Numbered from the stretch's first letter, positions 16,645-25,256 are shown. The stretch: DNA of 33,691 bases from an uncultured Clostridium sp. (GCA_900540335.1 UQFC01000023.1:1-33691); one strand, 5' to 3'. Made by a program: numbers and translations. Notes: generated by a model from the sequence alone, not told the origin.

Positions 16645-16686
16645 GGGGGTGTCTGGTAGTGGTTTGACCACCACCGGATGCCCCTT
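16645..16686 (+). terminator. Stable hairpin between jag and mnmE
   Basis: A long stem pairs GGGGG-TGTCTGGTAGTGG with the complementary CCACCACCGGATGCCCC around a 5-nt loop (TTTGA), with one bulge and one mismatch. TTTGTT follows, so it may be a partial terminator or a processing site. The mnmE ribosome site comes about 10 nt later. Confidence 0.5.
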
Positions 16687-16705
16687 TGTTATTGAGAGGT
16701 GGAAT

Positions 16706-18094
16706 ATGCTGAAGGACAGAAGCTCAGATACGATTGCAGCAATTGCCACAGCCATGAGCAGCTCCGGAATCGGAATTGTGAGAGTCAGCGGCAGTGATGC
16801 ATTCTCCATAGTAAATGAAATATTTGAAAGTAAAAAGAAGAATTTTGATTTAAGAAAAGCTCCCTCTCATCGTGTTCATTATGGTATGATAAAGGACGGA
16901 GAGGAAATTTTAGATGAGGTTCTTGTGATAGCCATGCGCGGACCTCACAGCTATACAGCGGAAGACACGGTGGAAATTGACTGCCACGGCGGTGTCCTGG
17001 TTATGAAAAAAATACTGGAGACAGTAATTAAATACGGAGCCCGTCCGGCAGAGCCGGGAGAATTTACCAAGCGGGCATTTTTAAACGGGCGGATCGATCT
17101 GTCTCAGGCAGAGGCAGTGATGGATGTGATTAATTCTAAAAATGATTATGCAATGAAAAGCTCAGTCAGTCAGCTGAAGGGATCCCTTTCCAGAAAAATC
17201 CGGAAGCTGAGAGAGGATATTCTGTATCAGATTGCATTTATTGAATCCGCCCTGGACGATCCGGAGCATATTTCTCTGGAGGGTTATGAGGATGAGCTGA
17301 TGGAGAAGCTGGATCCGATGATTGGACAGCTGGAATCCATGGTCCGCTCTGCTGACAACGGAAAAATTGTCACAGAAGGGATCAAAACCGTGATTCTGGG
17401 TAAACCCAATGCAGGAAAATCTTCTCTGATGAATGTTCTGGTAGGAGAGGAGCGGGCGATTGTAACGGATATTGCAGGAACAACCCGCGATATTCTGGAG
17501 GAGCAGATCCGCCTTCACGGAATCACTCTGAATGTGATCGATACGGCCGGAATCCGGGAAACAGAGGATATTGTAGAGCAGATTGGAGTTTCCAGAGCAA
17601 GGCAGATGGCAGATCAGGCCGATTTGATTATTTATGTGGTGGACGGTTCCAGGCCTCTGGATGAAAATGACGATCTGATTATGAATCTGATCCGGGACAG
17701 AAAGGCTGTGGTTCTTCTGAATAAAACGGATTTGAAGACGGTGATTTCCGAGAAGGAGCTGTCAGAAAAGACGGGGCTGGATGTGATTGCCGTATCAGCC
17801 AGAGAGGAAACAGGAATCGATCAGCTGGAAAATAAAATAAAAGAGATGTTTTATGAAGGGGATCTGGATTTTAATGACGAGGTGATGATTACCAATGTAC
17901 GTCATAAAACAGCCCTGTCAGGCGCTTTGGAGAGTCTGAAAATGGTAAAGCAGAGCATAGAAAATCAGATGCCGGAGGATTTTCTTACGATCGATCTGAT
18001 GGATGCCTATGAGAAGCTGGGAGCGATTATCGGAGAGGCGGTAGAGGACGATCTGGTGAATGAGATTTTCAGCAGGTTCTGCACTGGAAAATAA
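16706..18094 (+). CDS. mnmE: tRNA uridine-5-carboxymethylaminomethyl modification GTPase MnmE
   Basis: This 462-residue GTPase works with MnmG to modify U34 of certain tRNAs. The N-terminal tetrahydrofolate-binding domain starts DTIAAIATAMSSSGIGIVRVSG. The G domain has GKPNAGKSS (about 232-240), GTTRD, DTAGI and NKTD. The C terminus is FSRFCTGK, where the usual CxGK motif has T at the variable place. I chose the ATG at 16706, preceded by GAGAGGTGG. An upstream in-frame start at 16649 would translate through the hairpin. mnmG begins 21 nt after the stop. Confidence 0.97.
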   Translation: MLKDRSSDTIAAIATAMSSSGIGIVRVSGSDAFSIVNEIFESKKKNFDLRKAPSHRVHYGMIKDGEEILDEVLVIAMRGPHSYTAEDTVEIDCHGGVLVMKKILETVIKYGARPAEPGEFTKRAFLNGRIDLSQAEAVMDVINSKNDYAMKSSVSQLKGSLSRKIRKLREDILYQIAFIESALDDPEHISLEGYEDELMEKLDPMIGQLESMVRSADNGKIVTEGIKTVILGKPNAGKSSLMNVLVGEERAIVTDIAGTTRDILEEQIRLHGITLNVIDTAGIRETEDIVEQIGVSRARQMADQADLIIYVVDGSRPLDENDDLIMNLIRDRKAVVLLNKTDLKTVISEKELSEKTGLDVIAVSAREETGIDQLENKIKEMFYEGDLDFNDEVMITNVRHKTALSGALESLKMVKQSIENQMPEDFLTIDLMDAYEKLGAIIGEAVEDDLVNEIFSRFCTGK

Positions 18095-18115
18095 AAGGAA
18101 AAGAGGTTGTCGGTC

Positions 18116-20014
18116 ATGCCGAATGTGGAAGAGACTTATGATATTGTGGTGGTAGGCGCAGGCCATGCGGGCTGTGAGGCGGCTCTGGCCTGTGCCAGGC
18201 TGGGCCTGGAAACCATCATGTTTACAGTCAGCGTAGACAGTATTGCGCTGATGCCCTGCAATCCCAATATTGGCGGAAGCTCCAAGGGACATCTGGTGCG
18301 GGAGCTGGATGCTCTTGGGGGAGAGATGGGAAAAAATATTGATAAAACATTTATTCAGTCAAAAATGTTAAACCAGTCCAAAGGACCGGCGGTTCACTCT
18401 CTCCGCGCCCAGGCGGATAAGCAGGAGTATACCCGCCAGATGCGCTGCACCCTGGAAAATACCGATCACCTGACTATCCGTCAGGCCGAGGTTACAGAAA
18501 TTATGGTTGAGGACGGTCAGATCAGGGGTGTAAAAACCTTTTCCGGAGCTGTTTACCACGCAAAGGCTGTCATTCTGGCTACAGGAACTTATCTGAAGGC
18601 CAGATGTATTTATGGTGATGTAAGCATGTATACAGGGCCTAACGGCCTTCAGGCAGCCAATTACCTGACCGAGTCCCTGATAAAAAACGGGATTGAAATG
18701 TATCGCTTTAAAACAGGTACTCCGGCCCGTGTGGATCGGCGCAGCATTGATTTTTCAAAGATGGAAGAGCAGTTTGGAGATGAGCGGGTGGTTCCCTTTT
18801 CATTTTCAACGGATCCGGAGTCTGTTCAGAAGGATCAGGTTTCCTGCTGGCTGACCTATACCAATGAGGAAACTCACCGGATTATCCGTGCCAATCTGGA
18901 TCGCTCTCCGCTGTTTTCCGGCGCGATTGAGGGAACCGGTCCCCGGTATTGTCCTTCCATTGAGGATAAGGTGGTGAAATTCCCGGATAAAAACAGGCAT
19001 CAGGTTTTTGTAGAGCCGGAGGGACTGTATACCAATGAAATGTATCTGGGAGGCATGTCCAGCTCTCTTCCGGAGGATGTTCAGTATGCCATGTACCGGA
19101 CAGTTCCCGGACTGGAGAATGTAAAGATTGTCCGCAATGCCTATGCGATTGAGTATGACTGCATCAATTCCAGACAGCTGAAGCCGACCCTGGAGTTTAA
19201 GGCGATTCAGGGGCTTTTCAGCGGCGGTCAGTTCAACGGAAGCTCGGGATATGAGGAAGCGGCTGTACAGGGCTTTATGGCAGGCGTAAACGCGGCTATG
19301 AAGGTGTTGGGACGGGAGCCCTATGTTCTTGATCGTTCCCAGGCTTATATCGGAGTTCTGATCGATGATCTGGTGACAAAGGAAAATCATGAGCCGTACC
19401 GGATGATGACTTCCCGGGCGGAATACCGGCTTTTGCTCCGCCAGGATAATGCAGATCTGAGGCTGCGGGAGATTGGCCATGAAATCGGCCTTGTCAGCGA
19501 TGAGGATTATGAACGTGTCCTGCAGAAGCAGCGGGATATTGAGGCGGAGACAGAGCGTCTGGAGAAGACAACCGTAGGAGCAAGCCCGGCGGTGCAGGAA
19601 TTCCTGGAGCGTCACGGAAGCACACTTCTGAAAACAGGAGCAACCATGGCAGAGCTGGTGCGCAGACCGGAGCTGGATTATTTTTCCCTGGCGGAAATCG
19701 ACAAAACAAGACCTCAGCTTCCGGAGGATACTGCAGAGCAGGTGAATATCAATGTTAAGTATGAGGGATATTTAAAACGTCAGCAGCAGCAGGTGGCTCA
19801 GTTTAAAAAGCTGGAAAACAAAAAGCTGGATATTGATTTTGATTACAGTACCGTAAAGAGCCTGCGGAGAGAGGCAGTGCAGAAGCTGAATCTGTACAAG
19901 CCTTCATCCATTGGACAGGCATCCAGAATTTCCGGCGTATCTCCGGCTGATATTTCCGTGCTTCTGGTTCATTTGGAGCAGATGCGTCACGGACAGAGAG
20001 GGCAGGAAATATAA
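18116..20014 (+). CDS. mnmG: tRNA uridine-5-carboxymethylaminomethyl modification FAD protein MnmG
   Basis: This 632-residue FAD- and NADH-dependent partner of MnmE is of normal length. The FAD-binding motif is VVVGAGHAGCEAALA near the N terminus. Family signatures are NPNIGGSSKGHLVRELDALGGEMG and the AIQGLFSGGQFNGSSGYEEAA region. The C-terminal helical domain, GQASRISGVSPADISVLLVHLEQ, binds MnmE. The ATG at 18116 has AGAGG 9 nt upstream; a TTG at 18107 is an alternative. It is cotranscribed with mnmE. Confidence 0.97.
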   Translation: MPNVEETYDIVVVGAGHAGCEAALACARLGLETIMFTVSVDSIALMPCNPNIGGSSKGHLVRELDALGGEMGKNIDKTFIQSKMLNQSKGPAVHSLRAQADKQEYTRQMRCTLENTDHLTIRQAEVTEIMVEDGQIRGVKTFSGAVYHAKAVILATGTYLKARCIYGDVSMYTGPNGLQAANYLTESLIKNGIEMYRFKTGTPARVDRRSIDFSKMEEQFGDERVVPFSFSTDPESVQKDQVSCWLTYTNEETHRIIRANLDRSPLFSGAIEGTGPRYCPSIEDKVVKFPDKNRHQVFVEPEGLYTNEMYLGGMSSSLPEDVQYAMYRTVPGLENVKIVRNAYAIEYDCINSRQLKPTLEFKAIQGLFSGGQFNGSSGYEEAAVQGFMAGVNAAMKVLGREPYVLDRSQAYIGVLIDDLVTKENHEPYRMMTSRAEYRLLLRQDNADLRLREIGHEIGLVSDEDYERVLQKQRDIEAETERLEKTTVGASPAVQEFLERHGSTLLKTGATMAELVRRPELDYFSLAEIDKTRPQLPEDTAEQVNINVKYEGYLKRQQQQVAQFKKLENKKLDIDFDYSTVKSLRREAVQKLNLYKPSSIGQASRISGVSPADISVLLVHLEQMRHGQRGQEI

Positions 20015-20341
20015 GCGGAATACGGAACTGAATAGTTATCCTGAAAACAATCAAAAAAAAGAAAAAAATACAGTAAAATAGAATAAATATACAATATAAA
20101 CATATAGTTATACATATTGACAATTAAATAACGATATGGTTTTTCTGTGTCTCTTCCGGATAAAAACAGGAAGTCTGCAGGCGTATCAGATGGTAATAAT
20201 GAAAGGTATGGCAAAAGACGTCTGACGACTTATAAAAAGACATCAGACGTCCTGAAAATCCGGATTTCAGACGGAAAACAGAATTTTGAAACAGATATTA
20301 TCCTGAATAGACGAAGATTCAGGGGAGAGAGAAGGCGGAAC
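20015..20341. other. Gap between mnmG and rsmG with inverted repeats
   Basis: This is 327 bp without a recognisable gene. The first 120 bp are very A/T-rich, with a TTGACA at 20117-20122 but no -10 at the right distance. Then come a 9-bp inverted repeat, GACGTCTGA (20217-20225) and TCAGACGTC (20243-20251), and a near-palindrome CTGAAAATCCGGATTTCAG (20253-20271). The frame of rsmG stays open back to 20147, but the encoded extension has no family support. Confidence 0.5.
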
Positions 20342-21076
20342 ATGGAGCAGAAATTTGTTGATAAAATGAGAAGTGAAACAGAGGAGCTTGGGATAACTCT
20401 CAGTGATCGGCAGCTGGAACAGTTTTACCAGTATTACGAAATACTGGTGGAGTGGAATAAGGTGATGAACCTTACGGCGATCACAGAAATGGAAGAGGTT
20501 GTTACCAAGCATTTTGTAGACAGCTTGTGTATGATAAAGTCAGAAACGGATCTGGAAACCTGCAGCAAAACAGTGATCGATGTGGGAACGGGAGCAGGAT
20601 TTCCGGGAATTCCTCTGAAAATTGCTTTTCCGGGATTGAAAATCACTCTTTTAGATTCTCTGAATAAGCGGATCAATTTTTTGAAGGAAGTATGCAGCGC
20701 TTTGGGCCTTTCTGGAGTGGAGATGATCCATGGCAGAGCGGAAGATTTTGGAAAAAATCCAAAATACAGGGAGAAATTTGATTATTGTGTTTCCAGAGCA
20801 GTAGCAAATACGGCTACTTTGTCGGAATATTGTCTTCCTTTTGTGAAGGTTGGCGGCGCTTTTCTTCCATATAAATCAGGAAAAATAGAAGAAGAGCTGA
20901 AAGAGGGAACAAAAGCCATTGAAAGTATGGGCGGCGCTGTGGAAAATGTGATTCATTTTTCTCTGATCGGCGCAGATGCAGAACGTACATTGGTGAAAAT
21001 TAAAAAGGTATCTGCAACACCGAAACGGTATCCGAGAAAAGCGGGCGTTCCGTCAAAAGAACCGATCAAGATGTAA
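20342..21076 (+). CDS. rsmG: 16S rRNA (guanine-N7) methyltransferase RsmG
   Basis: This 244-residue S-adenosylmethionine-dependent enzyme methylates G527 of 16S rRNA (E. coli numbering). It shows the NLTAITEMEEVVTKHFVDSL segment (about 41-60) and the SAM-binding IDVGTGAGFPGIPLKIAFP (about 79-97), followed by LLDSLNKRINFLKEV. The lysine-rich KKVSATPKRYPRKAGVPSKEPI ends it, as in other RsmG/GidB proteins. The ATG at 20342 follows an AG-rich ribosome site. In E. coli, loss of RsmG gives low-level streptomycin resistance. Confidence 0.96.
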   Translation: MEQKFVDKMRSETEELGITLSDRQLEQFYQYYEILVEWNKVMNLTAITEMEEVVTKHFVDSLCMIKSETDLETCSKTVIDVGTGAGFPGIPLKIAFPGLKITLLDSLNKRINFLKEVCSALGLSGVEMIHGRAEDFGKNPKYREKFDYCVSRAVANTATLSEYCLPFVKVGGAFLPYKSGKIEEELKEGTKAIESMGGAVENVIHFSLIGADAERTLVKIKKVSATPKRYPRKAGVPSKEPIKM

Positions 21077-21116
21077 TTTTTGGATGTAGATGCAAAAAAA
21101 TAAAAGATATTAAAAT

Positions 21117-21168
21117 AAAAAAGAGTGTTTTCCGACATAGGAATTTGTGCCGGAAAATGCTCTTTTTT
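21117..21168 (+). terminator. rsmG terminator
   Basis: An 18-bp stem pairs 21117-21134 (ending GAGTGTTTTCCG) with 21151-21168 (starting CGGAAAATGCTC), with one G-T pair. It closes a 16-nt loop and ends in six T's. It is symmetrical enough to work from both sides. The following 21169-21407 holds no gene that I can support. Confidence 0.9.
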
Positions 21169-21407
21169 ACGTTATGAAGAGTTGAATTTTATGATTGAAA
21201 GCGGGCTTTGGGATGGAAATGAGGAGGATATGATGAAAACAGGGCTTTGCGGCGGAAAGTGATCCTGACGAAAAAAGCGGATTACCGCTGCTGACTCCGC
21301 GCTGAAATTAAAGTTTCTTCGGGAAGGCACGGGACAGATATGAATTGCAGATGCAGATTTTTTGAAAAAGGTATGATGATGTGAAAAAAGTATTGTGAAA
21401 AACATAA

Positions 21408-21423
21408 TGTTTCACGTGAAACA
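21408..21423. promoter_or_regulatory. parS centromere site 1
   Basis: This is the exact 16-bp parS palindrome TGTTTCACGTGAAACA recognised by ParB/Spo0J. The palindrome extends to 20 bp (21406-21425). It is intergenic, between rsmG and the purine-rich tract, roughly 12 kb from the unwinding region. Confidence 0.97.
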
Positions 21424-21560
21424 TTGAATATAGAATGTTGTGGCGAGGGACTTTTTATATATTTTTTGAAGTATGTTGTTTGTGCTATGAATGAATATAC
21501 AGAATATTTATGCAAAAATAATGTATATCAAAATGTATAAATATTATAATATCCTGTATA

Positions 21561-21845
21561 TACAAAAAGCGAAATCAAGGGCAGAAAACAGAAAAACAGC
21601 AGAGCAGAGAATAAAAAGAGGAGAGAAAAAGAGAAGAAAAAAGGGGAGGAAAGCGAGAAAAAAGAAGGGCGAAAGGAGATGAGAAAAGAGAGGGGAAAAG
21701 AGGGAGAAAAGCGAGGAGAAAAAGGGGCGGAAAGAGAGAAGGAAAGAGAGGAGACAAGCGAAGAGAAAAGCGAGAAAAAAGGGGCGAGATGAAAAAAACG
21801 AGAGGAAAAATGCGAGAAAAAATGTGAGGAGAAGGAGCGAACACA
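21561..21845 (+). other. Long purine-rich (G+A) tract
   Basis: Over 21601-21840 I count 18 pyrimidines in 240 bases, so the plus strand is about 92% purine. It is made of short imperfect AGAGAAAAG / GCGAGAAAA-type units rather than a clean tandem repeat. No credible protein is encoded: the minus-strand frames give only Ser/Phe/Leu runs. It lies between parS site 1 and the SRPBCC gene in an 886-bp gap. Confidence 0.85.
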
Positions 21846-21962
21846 AGCTGCTTTAGAAGATGGTTTACAGTAGAAAGTTTCGTTGGAATATGATGAAATC
21901 ATGCTATAAAATTGTGACAGGAGCAAAAAAGACCGAAAGTTTTAGAAAGGAGAGAACAGCGT

Positions 21963-22379
21963 ATGACAACAAGAAAAGAAACCATTGTGATTCCCGAAGA
22001 AGCTTGTGTAATCTGGGATATATTAGTGGATTTCGAAAAATATCCCCGGTGGAGAGAAAACGTGAATGAAGTTAAAATGATCGATGAAAAACACTATCAG
22101 GAGTTCAATCGAGAAGGATATCAAACCATGGCGGCCATTGAAAAGCTGGTTCCTCTCACCTGCCTGAAGCTGTCTTTTGAAAGCGAAAGTATGGCAGGCT
22201 ATCGAGAATTTTTGCTTTCTTCCAGGGGAAAGGAAACGGAAATTGAGATAACGGAAGGTGCGAATTCAAAAGGACTTTCTGCAAGACCGGTCGGAAAAAG
22301 TGTGTCAGAACAGGTTTATTTGCAGCGGAATTTAAAAGAAATAATAGATGATTTGAAGCGTGTTTTTTCTGTAATTTGA
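21963..22379 (+). CDS. SRPBCC (polyketide cyclase/START-like) family protein
   Basis: This 138-residue protein has the family's opening pattern: a short strand (ETIVIPEEACVIWDILVDFEKYPRWRENVNEVKMID) with the conserved Trp in YPRW. Alternating strands and a long C-terminal helix (SVSEQVYLQRNLKEIIDDLKRVF) follow. SRPBCC proteins form a helix-grip cavity that binds hydrophobic ligands; the ligand cannot be predicted. AAGGAG lies 12 nt before the ATG. It is a single-gene unit, closed by a strong bidirectional hairpin about 185 bp downstream. The function is unknown. Confidence 0.8.
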   Translation: MTTRKETIVIPEEACVIWDILVDFEKYPRWRENVNEVKMIDEKHYQEFNREGYQTMAAIEKLVPLTCLKLSFESESMAGYREFLLSSRGKETEIEITEGANSKGLSARPVGKSVSEQVYLQRNLKEIIDDLKRVFSVI

Positions 22380-22514
22380 TGTGTTTTTTAGGGAAAAACG
22401 AGAGAAAATGAAATGAAATATTGCGGAAGAAATAGATCTTCTGCAAATGAAGTATGCTTTTTGACGGTTGTTCATGGGATAAAAAGGCTTTTTTAGAAGA
22501 GCTATGCATGAAAT

Positions 22515-22568
22515 GCCATACGGCAGAAAGAAATTTTGCCGCAGAAACGGACCCGCCGCAGGTGAAGA
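22515..22568. repeat. Copy A of a dispersed intergenic repeat
   Basis: From GCCAT at 22515 through ATTTTGCCGCAGAAACG and ACCCGCCGCAGGTGAAGA, this matches 30858-30910 with a few substitutions and one indel. It lies directly before the terminator at 22565. Neither copy is coding. The similarity is seen by eye only. Confidence 0.65.
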
Positions 22569-22620
22569 GGGTGCAGCAAAACCGGTTTTCAAACTACCGG
22601 TTTTGCTGCACCCTCTTTTT
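22565..22620. terminator. Bidirectional terminator between SRPBCC and glyoxalase-like genes
   Basis: A perfect 22-bp stem (22565-22586 with 22596-22617), containing GGGTGCAGCAAAACCGGT, closes a 9-nt loop. T-runs follow on both strands (AAGAGGG...CCCTCTTTTT). It separates two convergent genes. Confidence 0.93.
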
Positions 22621-22643
22621 CTCTGGAAATTATCTGGTTTCCA

Positions 22644-23012
22644 TCAATGTCTGTCAGGAACAATTTCAATCCAGTATCCGTCTGGATCCAGGATAAAATA
22701 GATTCCCATTTTCTCGTTTTCGAAACAAATTACTCCCTGATCTTTGTGGAGCTGGTGGAGGCGATCGTATTCATCTGTTTTAAATGCGAGATGAAATTCA
22801 CATTCTCCTAAATTATACGGCTCGGTGCGATCACGAAGCCAGGTTAATTCCAAGGTAAAGTCGCTGCTTCCGTCACCTAAGTAAACCAGTTTAAAGGAAC
22901 CGTCTTCCGCTGTTTTCTCTCTGACGGGCTCTAAATTTAAAGTATCTTTGTAAAATTTCAGGCTTTTTTCCAGGTCAAGAACGTTGAAATTAAAATGATT
23001 AAATGTTGTCAT
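22644..23012 (-). CDS. VOC/glyoxalase I-like metalloprotein
   Basis: This 122-residue protein has the paired beta-alpha-beta-beta-beta modules of the vicinal-oxygen-chelate family. The four expected glyoxalase I metal ligands appear in place: H6, E55, H74 and E116. The segment LDLEKSLKFYKDTLNLEPVRE is typical of lactoylglutathione lyases. A small thiol-dependent methylglyoxal detoxification enzyme is the most likely function; other VOC activities are possible. AAAGGGA precedes the ATG. It is transcribed against the fork direction on this arm. Confidence 0.88.
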   Translation of the reverse strand: MTTFNHFNFNVLDLEKSLKFYKDTLNLEPVREKTAEDGSFKLVYLGDGSSDFTLELTWLRDRTEPYNLGECEFHLAFKTDEYDRLHQLHKDQGVICFENEKMGIYFILDPDGYWIEIVPDRH

Positions 23013-23139
23013 AAGCGTCCCTTTCTTTACTTTAAGTAGTGATAGTTTCTAAAATTCTTTGTTTTTGATTATCTGCTTTATATCTGATCTAATTGACGGT
23101 TTTGTAAAAACGATTCTGTAAAATTTGACTCATTTAAAA

Positions 23140-23155
23140 TGTTTCACGTGAAACA
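23140..23155. promoter_or_regulatory. parS centromere site 2
   Basis: Exact TGTTTCACGTGAAACA, embedded in a perfect 30-bp palindrome (23133-23162). It lies in the 206-bp gap between the glyoxalase-like gene start and the hydrolase-like gene stop. Confidence 0.97.
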
Positions 23156-23218
23156 TTTTAAAATTGATGTTCCACAAGGGGAAAACAGGTAACTGGTGTA
23201 AGAACTGCTTCCTGATCT

Positions 23219-24169
23219 TTATGCAAAGAATGTTTCTATATGATGCAATACCTTTTCCGGGGCTTCCAGATGGGGCAGAACCTTTGTTTCCGGAATAATA
23301 GCGGTTTCGATAGCCGGATTGCAGTCTTTATACTCATCCAGCCGTGTCTCAATATCAGAAACAGCGGAACCGCCAATGATATAGAGACTGTTGTCGATCT
23401 TTCGAATCGCATTGGTGATGTTGCATTTGGTGTAATTGCATTTGGAACTGGCATAAATGGCTTTTGGTGCATTACCCAGATGGGCTGCCTCGTAGTAGCT
23501 GTCTACCAGTTTCGGCTTTACGGAAAATGGATTATAAAATCCGCGGGAGCTTATTTCCTCGGCAAGGATATGTTTGCTGGCTGCAATATGATAGAGCAGC
23601 GTGCCGATCACGGGCAGTTCAACCATAAATTTATACATTTTTGCCAGTTTACCCGGGATCAGGCTGAAATCCAGAAGACTTAAAGGATTGATCAGCATAA
23701 TCTGATCGAATAAGTCCGGATTACTTGCGCAGGCCATAACGGGAATCGAAGTTGCTTCTCCGGATGCAATAACATTTGTCCGGTGGCCGATAACAGATTT
23801 AATAAAATCTGAGATCAGCTGTACATACAGGTAGTTGGTATAAGTCATATTTACTTTTTCTGATCGACCGCAGCCCAGCAGATCGATGGTGTAAACCGTA
23901 TAATGCTCCTGAAGCAGCGGAACTAATTGACTCCACTCATGTCCGCTGGCTGCAGCATGAATATCATGGATCAAAAGCAGTGGTTTTCCGTTTCCTGTTT
24001 TGGTATAGTGGATATTTCCCAGTCTCCATTTGTAGCAGAGGGATTTGGGCTCTGAGAGTAAATTCTTTGAAGTTGCTGAAATCTTGATACATTTGTTGAT
24101 TGCAGCAATCGATGCGGTTGTCCCGGCACCAACAAGGAGTAAGGTGAAAAGCTTGTTTTTGGTACGCAT
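23219..24169 (-). CDS. Membrane-anchored alpha/beta hydrolase-like protein, nucleophile apparently lost
   Basis: This 316-residue protein starts with a short basic stretch and a hydrophobic segment (KLFTLLLVGAGTTASIAAI), likely a membrane anchor. It then shows the alpha/beta hydrolase pattern: GKPLLLIHDIH (oxyanion region), YTVYTIDLLGCGRSEK, an elbow region NVIASGEATSIPVMA, MLINP, and a C-terminal LPHLEAPEKVLHHIETFF with the usual His. The elbow normally reads G-x-S-x-G. Here it reads A-S-G-E-A, so the serine position is glycine. The ATG at 24169 has GGGAGG 6 nt upstream; an earlier ATG at 24235 lies within the promoter. Function unknown. Confidence 0.82.
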   Translation of the reverse strand: MRTKNKLFTLLLVGAGTTASIAAINKCIKISATSKNLLSEPKSLCYKWRLGNIHYTKTGNGKPLLLIHDIHAAASGHEWSQLVPLLQEHYTVYTIDLLGCGRSEKVNMTYTNYLYVQLISDFIKSVIGHRTNVIASGEATSIPVMACASNPDLFDQIMLINPLSLLDFSLIPGKLAKMYKFMVELPVIGTLLYHIAASKHILAEEISSRGFYNPFSVKPKLVDSYYEAAHLGNAPKAIYASSKCNYTKCNITNAIRKIDNSLYIIGGSAVSDIETRLDEYKDCNPAIETAIIPETKVLPHLEAPEKVLHHIETFFA

Positions 24170-24223
24170 AAATACCTCCCCTGAACGAATATTGAGCTGT
24201 AAATAGCTCAGTCTCTTCCTATT

Positions 24224-24252
24224 AGTATAATACAATTTTGTATCATATACAA
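24224..24252 (-). promoter_or_regulatory. Promoter of the hydrolase-like gene with an operator-like palindrome
   Basis: On the minus strand TTGTAT (complement of 24247-24252) and TATACT (complement of 24224-24229) have a 17-bp spacer. An inverted repeat with 10-bp arms (9 of 10 matching), TATAATACAA-TT-TTGTATCATA at 24226-24247, covers the spacer. A second repeat, TGAGCT/AGCTCA (24193-24210), lies in the leader. Repressor control is likely but the regulator is unknown. Confidence 0.6.
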
Positions 24253-24488
24253 CGAAAAACGAGGAAAAGTTGTCGGACTGCTGAATAATTTATGTGGATT
24301 TTACGAAAATTTCATGAGATTAATTTCCTTATAGACATAGGAAAAGATGGAAAAGTATGTTATACTTAATACCGATACAGATATTACTATACTATAGTAG
24401 CTGTTCAAAAAAGCGCATTTCCTGTTTTTAGACAATCGGTCAGGTATATCTCCGCTTCTGGATAGTTACCAAGAATAAAGGGAAGAAT

Positions 24489-25256
24489 ATGGGAAGAATA
24501 ATAGCAATTGCAAATCAAAAGGGTGGGGTAGGAAAAACTACAACAGCCATTAATTTGTCCGCCTGTCTGGCAGAGGCAGGACAGAAGGTACTTGCTGTGG
24601 ATTTTGATCCGCAGGGAAATGCCACCAGCGGTCTCGGATTTGAAAAGGGATATATGGATAAAACTGTTTATGAGCTGCTGATGGACGAATGCCAGCTGGA
24701 AGAGTGTATCGTGAAGGATGTTCAGGACAACCTGGATGTGCTTCCATCTGACGTAAATCTGGCAGGAGCTGAGATTGAGCTTCTTGATGTGGCAAATAAG
24801 GAATCTTTATTGAGAGAGGAACTGGAAAAGGTAAAGGATAATTATGATTTTATCATTATTGATTGTCCTCCTTCTCTCAGCCTGCTTACAATCAATGCTC
24901 TGACAGCATCGGATACGGTCCTTGTTCCGATCCAGTGCGAGTATTATGCTCTTGAGGGATTGACACAGATTCTGCAGACGATTGATCTGGTGAAGAAAAA
25001 ACTGAATCCGAAGCTGGAGCTGGAGGGCGTTGTTTTCACCATGTACGATGCAAGAACAAATCTCTCTCTGCAGGTTGTTGAAAATGTAAAGAGACATTTA
25101 AACAGAACGATTTATAAAACAATTATTCCGCGGAATGTTCGTTTGGCAGAGGCGCCCAGCCACGGAATGCCGATCAATCTTTATGATACCCGCTCAACAG
25201 GAGCAGAGAGTTACAGAATGTTAGCAGCAGAAGTGATCAGCAGAGGAGAGGTATAA
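24489..25256 (+). CDS. parA: Chromosome partitioning ATPase ParA (Soj)
   Basis: This 255-residue P-loop ATPase has the deviant Walker A KGGVGKTT (residues 11-18, with signature Lys11), Walker A' VDFDPQGNATSGLG (about 38-51) and Walker B FIIIDCPPSLSLLTINAL. It has no N-terminal HTH, so it is the short chromosomal type. It dimerises on DNA and is stimulated by ParB; in Firmicutes it also affects DnaA. AGGGAAG precedes the ATG. Its TAA shares one base with the ATG of parB (TAATG), a sign of translational coupling. Confidence 0.97.
   Translation: MGRIIAIANQKGGVGKTTTAINLSACLAEAGQKVLAVDFDPQGNATSGLGFEKGYMDKTVYELLMDECQLEECIVKDVQDNLDVLPSDVNLAGAEIELLDVANKESLLREELEKVKDNYDFIIIDCPPSLSLLTINALTASDTVLVPIQCEYYALEGLTQILQTIDLVKKKLNPKLELEGVVFTMYDARTNLSLQVVENVKRHLNRTIYKTIIPRNVRLAEAPSHGMPINLYDTRSTGAESYRMLAAEVISRGEV

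Noticed and set aside
18806..19615. 269-residue antisense frame opposite mnmG
   Set aside because: It lies fully inside mnmG on the other strand, with no ribosome site or recognisable domain.
20147..20341. 65-residue N-terminal extension of rsmG
   Set aside because: The frame is open but the extension has no RsmG homology and spans inverted repeats. The ATG at 20342 gives the normal length.
21528..21926. Overlapping minus-strand open frames rich in Ser, Phe and Leu
   Set aside because: They are produced by the purine-rich plus strand, which has few stops on its complement. They have no ribosome site and no family features, and three frames are open at once.
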